Shown here one piece after another: positions 1 to 10,430 of a stretch of DNA of 64,000 bases; position 1 is the stretch's first letter; each line of letters opens with the position of its first letter. Both the position numbers and the translations under genes were made by a program. Where the stretch lies: NCBI RefSeq assembly GCF_910592395.1, contig NC_088325.1, positions 9,242,109 to 9,306,108 of the forward strand. Reading direction: 5' to 3'. The notes under the pieces are model-generated. The model was not told the DNA's origin. It did no database searches and was given only the letters and a program-made list of their open reading frames with translations. The DNA comes from Lineus longissimus. Lineage: Eukaryota; Nemertea; Pilidiophora; Heteronemertea; Lineidae.

Positions 1-24
1 GTGAACTTTTGTTCTTGCAGCACC

Positions 25-1281
25 TCAGTGCTGGAGTGAAGCAATCTGAGAATTCTGAATGTTAACCTGGGCGTCAGAAACCACGAATATGTGCATTTTG
101 TATGGTCCCTTTCCAGATTTCTTTGTAATAGATAATTGAATACCATCTTTTGTGTTCTGGAGCTTCTTTCCTGATCCGTGTAGACGATTGTCTTCAGAAG
201 TTCTCAGGTCCAACCATAAACCATAGTGATTAGAATCACCATAGTATTTCTCCATGGTCATGTTACAGTCATGAGTTTTCTTCAAATCTTCAGACATAGA
301 ATGTTTCTTGATCTCCTCCCATTGATCCATCATTCTCATTCCTTCTGGGAACACCTGATTGGCAACACCCTCTATTGTGATCTGCACTTTACTTATGTTA
401 GGGTTTTCAAACTTCTCTGAATCTCTAGCTCCATCTACATAGTCAGACACAAATAGTAATAATAATCCTTTAATAGACATTCTTGGAAAGTTGATGTTCT
501 CATTAATTAGTGTTTCATTAGCAGTAACATTGACTGTCTTAAAATGGTCTACCCAATCATAAAATATTGAGAATCCAGAATTGTACTTGTTACTCAATTG
601 ACTAGCAATCATCTTGTTGGTTACGGTGTCATATTCAAAACAAATATTCTCTAGTTTGTAGCCCATACTTGCTGTGGTTGCGGTAACTATGATCTCTTCC
701 TTTGGTGCTAATGTGATTTCAATGATAACATCTTCTTGAATTGGAAACTTGTAAAATGGAGCATGATGGTGAAATAATTCAAAATCTAACGGTATTTTGT
801 ACTTCTTGTCAAACACTTTCTTTAATGTTTTTTCATTAGCTGTTTCTCCAGTGACATCAGCTTCAGCGACTCCTGATCTTAATTCTCTAAGATTTTCTGA
901 TTGAATACCCTGAAAAACTCTATCATTTCTTTCTTCTTCTGTTAACCACAGATCTTTAAATGTAGAATAATGACTGTATTCGTCAAGGTCAAATATCTGC
1001 TCTGTTCCCCACTTAACCACCATCTTTGAAATCAGGTTTCTACCAAGATTATTTACAACACTATTTTTAGAATCACCAGAAATGGTTACATCAGCAGACA
1101 GATAAAGAGATTTAGGTACAAAGAATGTATTCTCCCGCAATGCCGGTATTCTAACATACAGTGTTTCTTTGGGGTTAGCAGATGAGGGGTTATGAGTAAT
1201 GATATGATGCTGCCTCTCAGCTTTCAAACCAAGTGGAATCTTATGTGCCCTTTCGGTATTTAATAAATATCCTGTTGCCAT
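25..1281 (-). CDS. MCP: Polinton major capsid protein, copy 1 (intact)
   Basis: A 418-codon uninterrupted frame starts at the ATG at 1281-1279 and ends at a TGA at 25-27. It aligns by eye over its whole length with the broken copies at 6446-7600 and 39360-56663, and more distantly with the MCP of Polinton B (48205-49419). Shared blocks include ITHNPSSANP near the N-terminus, a VPxSLxLS strand, VVNNLGR, FKDLWLTEEERNDRVFQGIQ, and a C-terminal WLDLRTSEDNRLHGSGK block followed by HIFVVSDAQ. This is the pattern of Polinton double-jelly-roll capsid proteins, which form the icosahedral shell. No companion genes are visible beside it; position 1 is the window edge and the 5' side runs into repeats. 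An intact frame beside two wrecked relatives suggests a recent copy. Family assignment is from conserved blocks, not a database search. Confidence 0.75.
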   Translation of the reverse strand: MATGYLLNTERAHKIPLGLKAERQHHIITHNPSSANPKETLYVRIPALRENTFFVPKSLYLSADVTISGDSKNSVVNNLGRNLISKMVVKWGTEQIFDLDEYSHYSTFKDLWLTEEERNDRVFQGIQSENLRELRSGVAEADVTGETANEKTLKKVFDKKYKIPLDFELFHHHAPFYKFPIQEDVIIEITLAPKEEIIVTATTASMGYKLENICFEYDTVTNKMIASQLSNKYNSGFSIFYDWVDHFKTVNVTANETLINENINFPRMSIKGLLLLFVSDYVDGARDSEKFENPNISKVQITIEGVANQVFPEGMRMMDQWEEIKKHSMSEDLKKTHDCNMTMEKYYGDSNHYGLWLDLRTSEDNRLHGSGKKLQNTKDGIQLSITKKSGKGPYKMHIFVVSDAQVNIQNSQIASLQH

Positions 1282-2164
1282 TTTCTATTTATTTACTAGT
1301 AAAATTATGTACATGCAGTGAACAGTGCCAACATCATATATCAGGTAAAATGCAGGGAAACGAATGTACAGTGTACAATACTTACAATACTTACATACAA
1401 TATTTTCCAGGCAAAATTAAGGCCTCTAAAATTCATGGAGCGTGGCTTTATGCCACATATGGTAATTGATAAACTATTCTTTATTGTAATATTGATCGGC
1501 TCTCATTAGCAATTCAGTCATGCGCATTTTGGTCCTTAACAACGATCCCTGAGAGGAGGATGGTTGCTATGCCTATGTAAACACCTTGGTGTGTTTGTCA
1601 TGGATAATCGTTGGACACATGTTCCGTTGCGACATCTTTCATTGTAACATCTAACTAAACAAGCTTGACATAGGCCAGACTCGAACCCGGGTATTCTGCG
1701 TGGTAAGCATATGTTATCCCACTAGTCTATTGAACTTTCTATTTAGATCAATAACATTTATGCCTATTTAAAAGTAACATTTGTTTAAGGTAATAAGAGC
1801 GCCTATTGATTATGCGCGTCACAGCTGTCATGTGATATCTCATTCAGTGTGGCACATGCATGGGAATAGGGTTCATTTCTCTGCTATTTTTTAACGGTTA
1901 TTTGCAAATGAGGTATCCTTGGAAAGCTATTGACGTGTACTTTCTGTTGGAATACAGTAAGTCATGATTACATTAACCCATTGAGCTCTAGTATTCCCTC
2001 ACCATTTCATTGACCATTTCATTGCAACGCTTCACTGGGAATCTCATGAATGATAGAATAGTAGTATTGTGGTGGATGGTTCTTTGGGGTTGTAGGCTAA
2101 TTTGGGGCAAAAGACCTGTAAGGTCTTTGGTCAAAAGGGCCTAAAACATAACCTAGTTCCTACC
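1282..2164. other. non-genic spacer with repeat debris
   Basis: No supported gene. The stretch holds a tRNA-like SINE head (about 1668-1746) and a 13-bp inverted repeat (AGTATTGTGGTGG near 2067 and its complement near 2163) that brackets the sequence just before the LINE. The remainder shows nothing I recognise. Confidence 0.5.
1668..1746 (-). repeat. tRNA-derived SINE-like fragment
   Basis: Read on the minus strand it contains an A-box-like TAGACTAGTGGGATAA and a B-box GGGTTCGAGTCT at tRNA-like spacing, with a TACCACGC anticodon-arm-like segment resembling tRNA-Gly. The acceptor stem is not closed, so a tRNA-derived SINE head is more likely than a functional tRNA. Confidence 0.35.
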
Positions 2165-5030
2165 ACCACAATACTGTTATTCTGGCCGGGAGACCCTATG
2201 GTGGTGTAGCTATAGCGTGGGATGCAAATTTCAAAGGAGTTGTTACTCCGGTGGAATGGGACTCTAAAAGGGTGTGTGCTGTAACTATCAATGTCGATTC
2301 ACTTGATAACTTTATTATTCTGGTTAATGTTTACATGCCAACGGACAATGGTAGTCAACACAATATGACTGAATTTCAGAACACTTTGAGGGAAATAGCT
2401 GCTATATTGCAAGCGCATGACACACCATATGTGGTCATAGGTGATGATTTTAATACGGACCTAAGTAGAATGCAGTCGCAATTTAGGAGGGCATTGATGG
2501 AATTTGCGGCAGAAGAAAACCTTGTTTTTGCTTTAGACTAAGAGGTAGCACAAGTAGATTATACTTACGAGAGTAAGGCGAATGGTGGTAGATCCTTAAT
2601 TGACCAATTTATAGTATCTGAAAGCGTGTGTGAACGCATCAACCTGTATAAGGTTTGTCATATGGGTCATAATCTATCTGATCATTCCAGTTTGCATCTT
2701 GGTATGGATGTCCCTCAAATGGTACGCGGCAACCCCAAGGCAAAGGTGCCTAGGTTGGAGGCGGTGTGGGAAAAGGCTAAACCGGGAGACATAGTAAATT
2801 ACGGTGTCTTGCTCGATGGGTACTTGGGTGATATACATATCCCATTTGAGGCTATCAACTGTAGGAATCCTTTTTGCGATATACATCATGAGGAAATTGA
2901 GTTGTTCCACAATGCAATTACTGAGGCATGCTTAAATGCCAGTAAGGCCACAATCCCAAGTTCAAAAATTAAACAAGCTCCGGGTACTGCAGACTGGAAT
3001 GATAAGGTGAAAGAATACAGAGAAAAGGCCATTTTATGGCATTCTATTTGGGTAGATAACGGTCGACCACATAATGGTATAGTTGCCGACATACGTCGAC
3101 GGACTAGGGCGGTTTATCATTATGCGGTTAGGAGGATTAAAAAGGATAAGGAAAGGTCAGCGGCCAACAAATTAGCAAACAAAATGGAAAACAAGAATAG
3201 CAGAGATTTCTGGAAAGAGGTCAAAACAATCAATAAGGGTAAAAACGTCCTTCCTAATACGATGGGTAAGGTTGAAGGGGACGAGGCAATTTGCAAAGTT
3301 TTTGCAGATAAGTTTAAACGTGTATATAATTCAGTGTCCTACGATGATGGTGATATGGAAGTGCTTTTAAGGGACATAGACGTTGGGGTTAGAGAAAAGT
3401 GCTGTATGGGTCGTTGTAAGGAACGTCATGCAATTTCGCTTGAAGAAGTAGAGATGGGTATAAAAAAACTGAAGAAAGGGAAGAGTGATAGTATACAGGG
3501 CCTGAAAACAGATAACTTTATACAGGGGAGTCCAAGGTTGAGAGTCATGATTTCATTGTTATTATCATCAATGGTCAGTCATGGTTGTTGTGTAGGAGAC
3601 TTTGTAAAAACTACGGTGATACCAATTCCGAAAAATAGTAGGAAGTCGATTAATTCCTCAGATAATTACAGGGGGATCTCGATTAGTAGTACATTAGGCA
3701 AGATTCTGGACTATATTTTTCTTCATAAATACAATGGGGTTCTGTCATCTTCCGATGGTCAGTTTGGCTTTAAAACTGGTTTATCAACTGCAACCTGTGG
3801 TACCGTTGTGAACGAAGTTATATAGTATTATAATAAACAGGCTACATATGTCTACTGTATAATGCTTGACGCTTCTAAGGCGTTCGATAGGGTACAGTTC
3901 ATTAAGTTATTTCGTCTTCTATTAAAAAAGGGGTTATGTCCTCTTATCGCTCGTTTTCTAGCTGTGTTATACACCAATCAGAGAATAAGTGTGAGGTGGG
4001 GTGACCAGAGTTCAAATGTATTTACAGCCAGAAATGGGGTGAAGCAAGGTGGTGTTTTGTCCCCAATCTTGTTTAGTATCTATCTTGATGAGCTGTTATT
4101 TTCATTAGAAAAGTCGGGGGTTGGATGTTATATTGGCATGTTGTTTGCTGGTGCATTTGCCTATGCTGATGATGTGATTATTTTAGCTCCAACGTTAGCA
4201 GCACTAAGAAAGATGCTCAAAGTTGCGTCCAGTTACTCGGTCGAGTTTATGATAACATTCAATGCTGCAAAGAGCAAGTTTCTTATATTTGGGAAAAATG
4301 GCGGTATAGATATAGTGATCGAGTTTGAAGGGGTGGTACTTCGTCCTTCTATTTCAGAAATTCATCTGGGTGTGATTTTTGGAGAGTATTCAATGAATAA
4401 AAAACTTCAGAGTGGTGTAAATGATCTGTACAAAAGGACAAATTTATTGATATCACAATTTCGGTTTGCAAGTATCGATGTTAAGTATCGGTTATTTAAA
4501 TTGCACTGTATGTCTTTATATGGTATCAGGGATGGGATCTGTCAACGCAAGGCATGGAGAATATATTTGTTGCATGGAGGAAGTGCATTAGGAACCTCCT
4601 TAACCTGCCGTATCGCACTCATTGTGCCCTTCTTCCACTAATATTAGACGATTTGTCTATAGAATTTCAAGTAGAAAAACGATTTGTGAAATATTTTGTT
4701 AGCATCTTTAAATCTAAGAACATTTATGTTAAGTTGTGCAAAGACATTATTATAAACGGTAGTCGTTCAGCAATTGGGAAAAGCTTCAATTTTACTGTGA
4801 ACAAGTATAGGTGGGACCGATTTGAGCTCCCAAGTTTACCCCAAATGACTAAGGATATTGCACAAAGAAGTACTCAGAATTGTAGTATGGACTTGAGACT
4901 GGTGGCAGCCCAAATTAAGGAGTTGCTAGGTATTAGAGAGAATGGGTTAGGTATCTTGACGATGAATGAGATTGGCAACATCATTTTTCATCTGTGTGTT
5001 AATTAATTTCCACTTGTCATTATTGTAATA
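2165..5030 (+). mobile_element. 5'-truncated non-LTR retrotransposon (LINE)
   Basis: The segment starts inside an endonuclease domain (GRPYGGVAI block near 2185) and ends shortly after the reading frame, in AT-rich sequence with AATAAA near 5115 and a TA microsatellite. Loss of the 5' end is the usual product of target-primed reverse transcription. I could not identify a target site duplication. It sits between two Polinton MCP copies. Confidence 0.75.
2180..5006 (+). pseudogene. LINE endonuclease-reverse transcriptase, broken
   Basis: An apurinic-type endonuclease (2180-2700, with a VIGDDFN block and a LSDHSSL block matching the catalytic SDH) is followed by a reverse transcriptase with palm motifs LDASKAFD (near 3864), NGVKQGGVLSP (near 4034) and YADD (near 4163). 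One frame covers 2180 to about 4530, but it is interrupted by in-frame stops at 2539-2541 and 3823-3825. A frameshift near 4530-4560 moves the C-terminal part to another frame, ending at 5006. Known role of the family: EN nicks the target and RT copies LINE RNA onto it. This copy cannot make the full protein without readthrough. The exact clade is uncertain. Confidence 0.8.
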
Positions 5031-5138
5031 CGTCTAATTAATGCACGCACTATGCATGTAAATGCACTGCACCATTATGCACTAGGTTAAGAAGTGTACT
5101 CTTTTGATGTACGAATAAACATACGCATATATATATAT

Positions 5139-5372
5139 ATTAAAAGGTTTATTCAATCAATATGTTCTTAACACGACACTGAGTGTTCTTTCATGCGGAC
5201 GGATCACTCAAACATCCCCCTACATTTCCTCATCTTTTTAGCCCAACCCTTAATTTTGGGCAATATACAGGGGATGGCACGCAGTTTTCCATGCGGGCGA
5301 ACTGTACGTCATCTCACTGGGTATTATTAAAAGGTTTATTCAATCAATATGTTCTTAACACGACACTGAGTG
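5139..5372 (+). repeat. 47-bp direct repeat pair
   Basis: The same 47-bp block, starting ATTAAAAGGTTTATTCAATC and ending ACACTGAGTG, occurs at 5139-5185 and 5326-5372. The later sequence TGTCACTCAGTGTC (near 5574 and 6326) is an inverted match to the end of the second copy, so the block may be an edge of a short noncoding element. Confidence 0.6.
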
Positions 5373-5430
5373 ACACACAACTAAACAATCATTAGGCTTT
5401 GGTGGGGGGCAGCCTTCGTTCCGTAGGCTT

Positions 5431-6445
5431 GTGGCGGTTTTGCCCCACTCCTTTGCCTTTTTAATGGTCCTCATCATGCAGCTTTTCTTGTAAATAACCC
5501 AAAATACTTCATGCTACTCATTATGTAAATATTCAAGTTTTCTTCGGGCCTACAATTATCTTATTTTCAATAAATGTCACTCAGTGTCCTTATCATGTCT
5601 ATATCATATCAGCTTTCTTGTCAGTTTGTATAGACCGCAACTACAGTTATTCTCTGTTAGGAATGTCACAACCTGGAGACGGTCTGGTCACAATCAGGAC
5701 CCCAATTACAGTTATTCTCCGTTGGGACTGTCACAACCTTAGTACGGTCTCCTCCGTCTCTCACAACCTAGAGGGGGCACCACAAAACATATTTCTATTA
5801 ATACCTGTATTGGGAGAAATGCATTTGTGGATCCCCTCTAGGCCCTATTGTAATTTTCCCGCTTTTTCTTTATCTTTGTTGTATCATGCCTAATAACTAA
5901 TTACTATGCTCTCCCAGGTCAGTTTGCACGCTGAGCTGCACGAACGTCAGCCAATCAGCTTCTTCCAGCATCCTCACGTGACATGGGGAGCCAATCACGC
6001 CTTAGCATGAGCAAGCTCGGTGGCCCAGATTCCTGGGCATCATTCTTGCTCTAGATTGCTCTTGCTCTAGATTTACACTAAGCTACTTCACGTTTTAAAT
6101 ATCACAAGTTTCCCTCCCTCCTCTCCCTTTAAGAGGATTTGATATATATTACTATTGCATGTATTTACCTTGGAGTAAGTGGTGGCGGTTTTATTCCACT
6201 CCTTTGCCTTTTAAATGGTCCTCATTTGCAGCTTTTCTTGTAAATAACCCAAAATACTTCATGCTGGTCATTATGTAAATATTCAAGTTTTCTTCGGACC
6301 TACAATTATCTTATTTTCAATAAATGTCACTCAGTGTCCTTATCATGTCTATATCATATCAGCTTTCTTGTCAGTTTGTATAGACCGCAACTACAGTTAT
6401 TCTCTGTTAGGAATGTCACAACCTGGAGACGGTCTGGTCACAATC
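5431..6445 (+). repeat. 265-bp direct duplication abutting Polinton A
   Basis: 5431-5695 and 6182-6445 are near-identical noncoding copies running from GTGGCGGTTT to GGTCTGGTCACAATC. The second copy ends exactly where homology to the capsid gene of Polinton A begins. The first copy is followed by a shorter degenerate re-duplication of the ACAGTTATTCTC segment. 5700-6181 holds no gene; it has a doubled TTGCTCTAGAT near 6046-6070 but nothing else I recognise. Confidence 0.75.
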
Positions 6446-7600
6446 CGTCTTCTGCTGATCCAAAAGAAACATTGTACATTAGAATACCTGCTTTAAGAGA
6501 AAATACGTTCTTTGTACCCATATCTCTTTTTCTGTCAGCTGATGTCACCATTTCTGGTGATTCAAAGAACAGCGTGGTTAACAATCTCGGCAGAAGCCTG
6601 TTATCCAAGATGGTAATTAAGTGGGGAACAGAACAGATATTTGACCTCAATGAACACAGTCATTATTCGACTTTTAAAGATTTGTGGTTAACAGGGGAGG
6701 AAAGGAACGACAGGGTTTTTCAAGGTATTCAGTCAGAAAATCTTAGAAAGTTGAGATCAGGTGTGGCAGAAGCCGACGTTACCGGTGAAACCAGCGATGA
6801 GAAAACACTGAAGAAAGTGTTTGGAACCAAGTACAAGATACCGTAAGATTTTGAACTATTTTTCAACTATGCTCCATTTTACAAGTTTCCAATTCAAGAG
6901 GATGTGATCATCGAGATTACGTTAGCACCAAAAGAGGAGATCATCGTTACAGCACAACTCCAAACATGAATTACAAACTTGAAAATATCAGTTTTGAATA
7001 TGACACTGTAACTAACAAGGGATTAGCCAATACGCTAACAAACAAGTATAATTCAGGTTTCTCCATCTATTACGACTGGGTAGATCACTTCAAAACTGTA
7101 AACGTAACTGCCAATGAAACGCTGATCAAGGAGAACATCAATTTTCCTCGAATGTCCATAAAAGGACTATTACTTCTCTTCATCTCTGATTACACTGATG
7201 GTTCAAGAGATTCTGAAAAGTTGGAAAATCCTAACATCACAAAAGTGCAAATAACCATCGAAGGAGTTGCTAATCAGGTGTTTCCAGAAGGAATGAGAAT
7301 GCTAGATCAATGGGAGGAGATCAAGAAACACTTCATGACCGACGACTTAAAGAAAACTTACGACTGCAACATGTCTATGAAAAAGTACTATGGAGACTCG
7401 AATAACTTTGGTTGGACCTGAGAACTACTGAAGACAATAGATTACACGGATCAGGCAAAAAGCTTCAAAACACTAAAGATGGTATTCAATAGTCGATAAC
7501 AAAAGAATCTGGAAAGGGGCCATACAAAATGCACATATTTGTGGTTTCTGATGCTCAAGTTAACATTCAAAATTCACAGATTCTTTCCGTGCAACATTAA
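6446..7600 (+). pseudogene. MCP: Polinton A major capsid protein, truncated and broken
   Basis: Close relative of the intact MCP at 25-1281, from its NPSS block to the terminal HIFVVSDAQ block. The N-terminal 30 or so residues are missing, replaced by the duplicated noncoding block. Lesions: an in-frame TAA just after 6840, a frameshift near 6950, a frameshift near 7410 producing an early TGA, and a TAG near 7490. Closeness to copy 1 shows both are the same subfamily. The next gene starts 46 bp downstream, as expected for a capsid cluster. Confidence 0.85.
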
Positions 7601-7646
7601 GATCATTTTACAGTCAATAGGAATCAATAGATTTCATTCTAAATAA

Positions 7647-7883
7647 ATGGAAACACCAGGAAAGAAGGAAATCATCAATACACTGTACCAAAGTGTGTTA
7701 TTGTCAACGGCAACAATTGGTTACTCATATTTACTTAAGAGATTCTTGAGAATTGCCATTGGCCTGCCAAGTCAGGCAAACTTAGAAGAGATTCTTAAAC
7801 TTGGCGGAATTGTAGCAGTCAGTAATGTAACATTGGAATACTTTTACGATCAAGGTATTTTACCCAGAAACATAATCAAGTAA
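7647..7883 (+). CDS. small Polinton membrane protein (78 aa)
   Basis: Starts with ATG in the context TTCTAAATAAATGG, the start-proximal motif shared with Polinton B. It matches the 77-aa protein at 51707-51940 over its length: both open with an I-x-N-T-x-Y-x-S-x-L segment, have a hydrophobic helix at about residues 18-35, a second at about 50-65, and end in QG(I/L)P(R/K)NI. It follows the capsid gene directly. Conservation between two diverged elements suggests a structural or membrane role, but the function is unknown to me. Confidence 0.65.
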   Translation: METPGKKEIINTLYQSVLLSTATIGYSYLLKRFLRIAIGLPSQANLEEILKLGGIVAVSNVTLEYFYDQGILPRNIIK

Positions 7884-7920
7884 AATTTAAGTACAGTCAA
7901 TTAAAATTTAAGTGAAGTAA

Positions 7921-8684
7921 ATGAAAACCGTGGTGTACATTAATTCCAGTGACTACCCAGAACAGATATCACATGATTTAACCATACATCTTAACACTTA
8001 AATTCAGAATGTCATTAGCGTCAGTTTAACATTTGCAGGAATACCTTGTACATTCTACAACATAAGTAAAGCAAAACAAAATAACGAAATTAAATTGCGT
8101 GGATCTTCGTTGACAGTTATCACAATACCCGATGGTCTCTATGACCTAGAAAGCTTTTCAAAGGCGTTTGCAAATGAATTGAAAGAAAATAGTTTAAGCA
8201 AAAATACTGTTAAGTTTGATGTTGATGAACCCACTGGTAGGACAGTAATGAAGATGATTAAGAGAAAAAATGCAGAGTATTTCCAGATTATGTTTTTTTG
8301 GTAAAAGCAATGAATTATTTGGCTTTAAATCGGAATGGCCTTATCCCTTAGATGCTGATACCTTAGATGCTGAAATCAACAAAGGGTGAGTTTGTAAGCG
8401 AGAGGCCCGTAAATTTTAGACCAATGGACTATTTTGTTTTCCACTGTGACATCGTCAACAATGTGATGAGCAATGGAAAGCCATCAGATGTCTTAGCCAC
8501 TAGACCAATAAAAGAATCTAACTTTGGAGACATGATAGCATATTCCTTTGGAGATAACATTGAAATTCCGTGCAAATCAAGTGTTGGCAAGTTGAATATT
8601 CGCCTAACAGATGAAAACAATGACATTATTGACCTGAATGGTTTTGATGTACAGTACCAATTGACCTTTACTCACTGCGTCTGA
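7921..8684 (+). pseudogene. penton-like minor capsid protein 1, broken
   Basis: The ATG at 7921 opens a frame that hits TAA at 7999-8001. A frameshift at the T-run near 8290 and another near 8385 break the rest. The overall pattern is that of Polinton single-jelly-roll minor capsid proteins: a basic N-terminus, an IPDGLYDLESF segment where a strand and helix are expected, and a C-terminal IRLTDENNDIIDLNG block (family pattern: a D-E-N/D-G turn and a final strand). Comparable proteins are at 14815-15558 and 53801-54490. Such proteins form the vertex penton of the capsid. The terminal codons run into a 25-bp tandem repeat. Confidence 0.65.
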
Positions 8685-8740
8685 TTTTTTACTCACTGCG
8701 CCTGATTTTTTACTCACTGTGCCTGATATTTTACTAAACT
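8667..8740 (+). repeat. 25-bp tandem repeat, three copies
   Basis: TTTACTCACTGCGYCTGATT-type units occur three times between the end of the penton-like gene and the next start codon, with single-base differences. It overlaps the last codons of the upstream gene. Confidence 0.7.
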
Positions 8741-8742
8741 AA

Positions 8743-9184
8743 ATGGCAGGCATAGCTATGATGATTGGTTCTGCCCTGGTAAATGGTTTAGCCTTCACCG
8801 GTTCTGGCTACCTTTTTAAATCACTAGACAACAATGGATACGAGGCTGAAATGAAGAGACATAATTTAGCTCAAGAGCAATTGCAAAGAGCATCCACAGA
8901 ATGGGATGAGCATAGGAAAAGTACCATTGACTTCGTTAACCTTGAATTAAAGAGAGAACAGTCATGAAGCGGCAATTGACTTCAAAAATGCTGACGACTC
9001 ACTTTCATTGTACAACAGTTTAAACCCACATAATAGAATTACCATTCCTAGACAACCGCAATTGAGCGACTACTACAAGCCCAGCGATGAAATGAAGAAT
9101 TACGAATATCTTTTGATCATTTTAGGATTGAGCGTCTTGGGTTTTGGGATTTACTATTTCGTTGGAAAGAAGAAGGAAGACTAA
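8743..9184 (+). pseudogene. MAG-type Polinton membrane protein, one frameshift
   Basis: Starts MAG with a small-residue-rich hydrophobic segment, then a charged helix, a YKPSDEMKNYEY block and a second hydrophobic segment before a lysine-rich end. A frameshift near 8960 (after REQS) splits it; the second part reads on in another frame to TAA at 9182-9184. Homologues are the intact 131-aa protein at 51959-52354 and a degraded copy at 62683-63030. All three share MAG, the E-x-K-R-H or WDEHRK region and Y-x-P-S-(D/E). The architecture suggests a two-span, virion-associated membrane protein; this is inferred only. Confidence 0.65.
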
Positions 9185-9197
9185 GGAAGAAGAAAGA

Positions 9198-9812
9198 CTA
9201 AACGTGAATGAAACCATACAGGTGTTCTAGTCTTATGATTAATTTAGATCCTTTCGTCTTTTTAAGGGCATCTATGTATTTTTGCCTCTGGTCTTTAGGG
9301 ATAACACTATTTTCTTCTAAGGCATCTTTCATTGCCGATTCATCCTTGTTGAAAAACAGGACTAAAACCCTTATGTTCTCTCTGAAGTCCTTAACAACAG
9401 AGTTGTACTTCTGAACGAGTAACCAAACAGTCAGATTGTAGTGTCTACCGGAAAAGGCCAAGTTACATAACTCAGACACCTTCTTCTGTGTGTCTCTCAA
9501 ATTAGCAGAGTCATCAATGATGAATAATGTCTGTGATCCTTCGAAGGCCATGGTGGCAAATTGAAGCACAGGGTCTAAATTATTGGCTACAGCAATTGGA
9601 TTGACAATGAAAACATTCTTGTATTCGTAAATCCATCTCCTATTGTACGTCTTGTTTCTGAAGTAAATGGGACAGAATATGACTATGTTCTGGAACTTAT
9701 GACGATATTCCTTCTCTAAGAGGTCAAGAGCAAAATGAGTCTTACGGCAATTGGTGACTCCTGAAATCAACATGTTGTGTGGCCCGAAAACTAGTATGTC
9801 TTTTGCCTTCAT
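9198..9812 (-). CDS. ATP: Polinton packaging ATPase (A32/FtsK-HerA type)
   Basis: An intact 204-aa frame. A Walker A-like segment near residues 18-24 reads GVTNCRKT, and a Walker B segment LFIIDD lies near residue 98. Further blocks LAFSGRH and VVKDFREN match the ATPase of Polinton B (49460-50077), which has the normal GMTDCGKT. Role in the family: pumping DNA into the capsid. The Gly-to-Arg change inside Walker A of this copy should impair nucleotide binding, so the gene may be dead despite its open frame. The start codon shares the palindrome CATTTAAATG with the divergent integrase start. Confidence 0.8.
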   Translation of the reverse strand: MKAKDILVFGPHNMLISGVTNCRKTHFALDLLEKEYRHKFQNIVIFCPIYFRNKTYNRRWIYEYKNVFIVNPIAVANNLDPVLQFATMAFEGSQTLFIIDDSANLRDTQKKVSELCNLAFSGRHYNLTVWLLVQKYNSVVKDFRENIRVLVLFFNKDESAMKDALEENSVIPKDQRQKYIDALKKTKGSKLIIRLEHLYGFIHV

Positions 9813-9819
9813 TTAAATG
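9810..9819. promoter_or_regulatory. shared palindromic start region of ATPase and integrase
   Basis: CATTTAAATG holds both start codons: the ATPase ATG on the minus strand (9812-9810) and the integrase ATG on the plus strand (9817-9819), four bases apart. TTTAAATG on each strand resembles the TAAATG start-proximal motif seen across Polinton B. Confidence 0.55.
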
Positions 9820-10430
9820 AGTAAAACAGAACTAAAAGACCCAGACAACATCGAACAGTATCTGAGAGATTTGTACTACAATCCTAAAAGTCCTGTGGCT
9901 TACAGTTCATTAAGTAAGATATGGAAACAAGTAAGGGAAGATAGTGTTACTAGTAAAACTAGTAAAACTAGTAAAACTAGTAACAAAATCGGACATCGTC
10001 CTGAGAGCATAGCTCTGATCAGGTACAAGGAAGTAAAAGAATTTCTAGACACACTACCAACTCACCAACTACACAAACTGGCCATTAAGAAATTTATGTT
10101 CCAAAAGACAATGGTATCTTACATCGATCAACAATGGCAAGCAGATCTTGTGGACATGCAAAAATTTGAGAAACGAAATAAAGGCAACATATTCATTTTG
10201 ACAGTAATTGACCTATTCAGTCACTATGCTTGGGCTATGGCCGTTAAGAGCAAGAAACGAGAAGAAATCAGAGATGCATTTAAAGTGATCTTTGAGGAGG
10301 CGATACCAGAGAAGATCCAATTTGACGAAGGCAATGAGTTCTACAACCAACACTTCAAAAAACTCTTGACAGAAAACAACATTGAGTGGTTCTCTACATT
10401 TTCAAGTAAGAAGGCAGCAGTTGTGGTCAG
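9817..10430 (+). pseudogene. INT: Polinton A integrase, C-terminally truncated by fusion
   Basis: N-terminal region with an EQYLRDLYYNPKSPVAYSS block, a 9-bp microsatellite coding SKT repeats (about 9948-9985), then a retroviral-type integrase core: ADLVDM (first Asp), FDEGNEF (second Asp) and the WFSTFSSKKAAVV segment that normally precedes the third catalytic Glu. Homology stops there and is followed directly by the tail of another Polinton gene, so the Glu and the C-terminal SH3-like domain are lost. A deletion best explains this. The C-terminal block missing here is recognisable in the Polinton C copy near 61757-62300. Confidence 0.8.
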
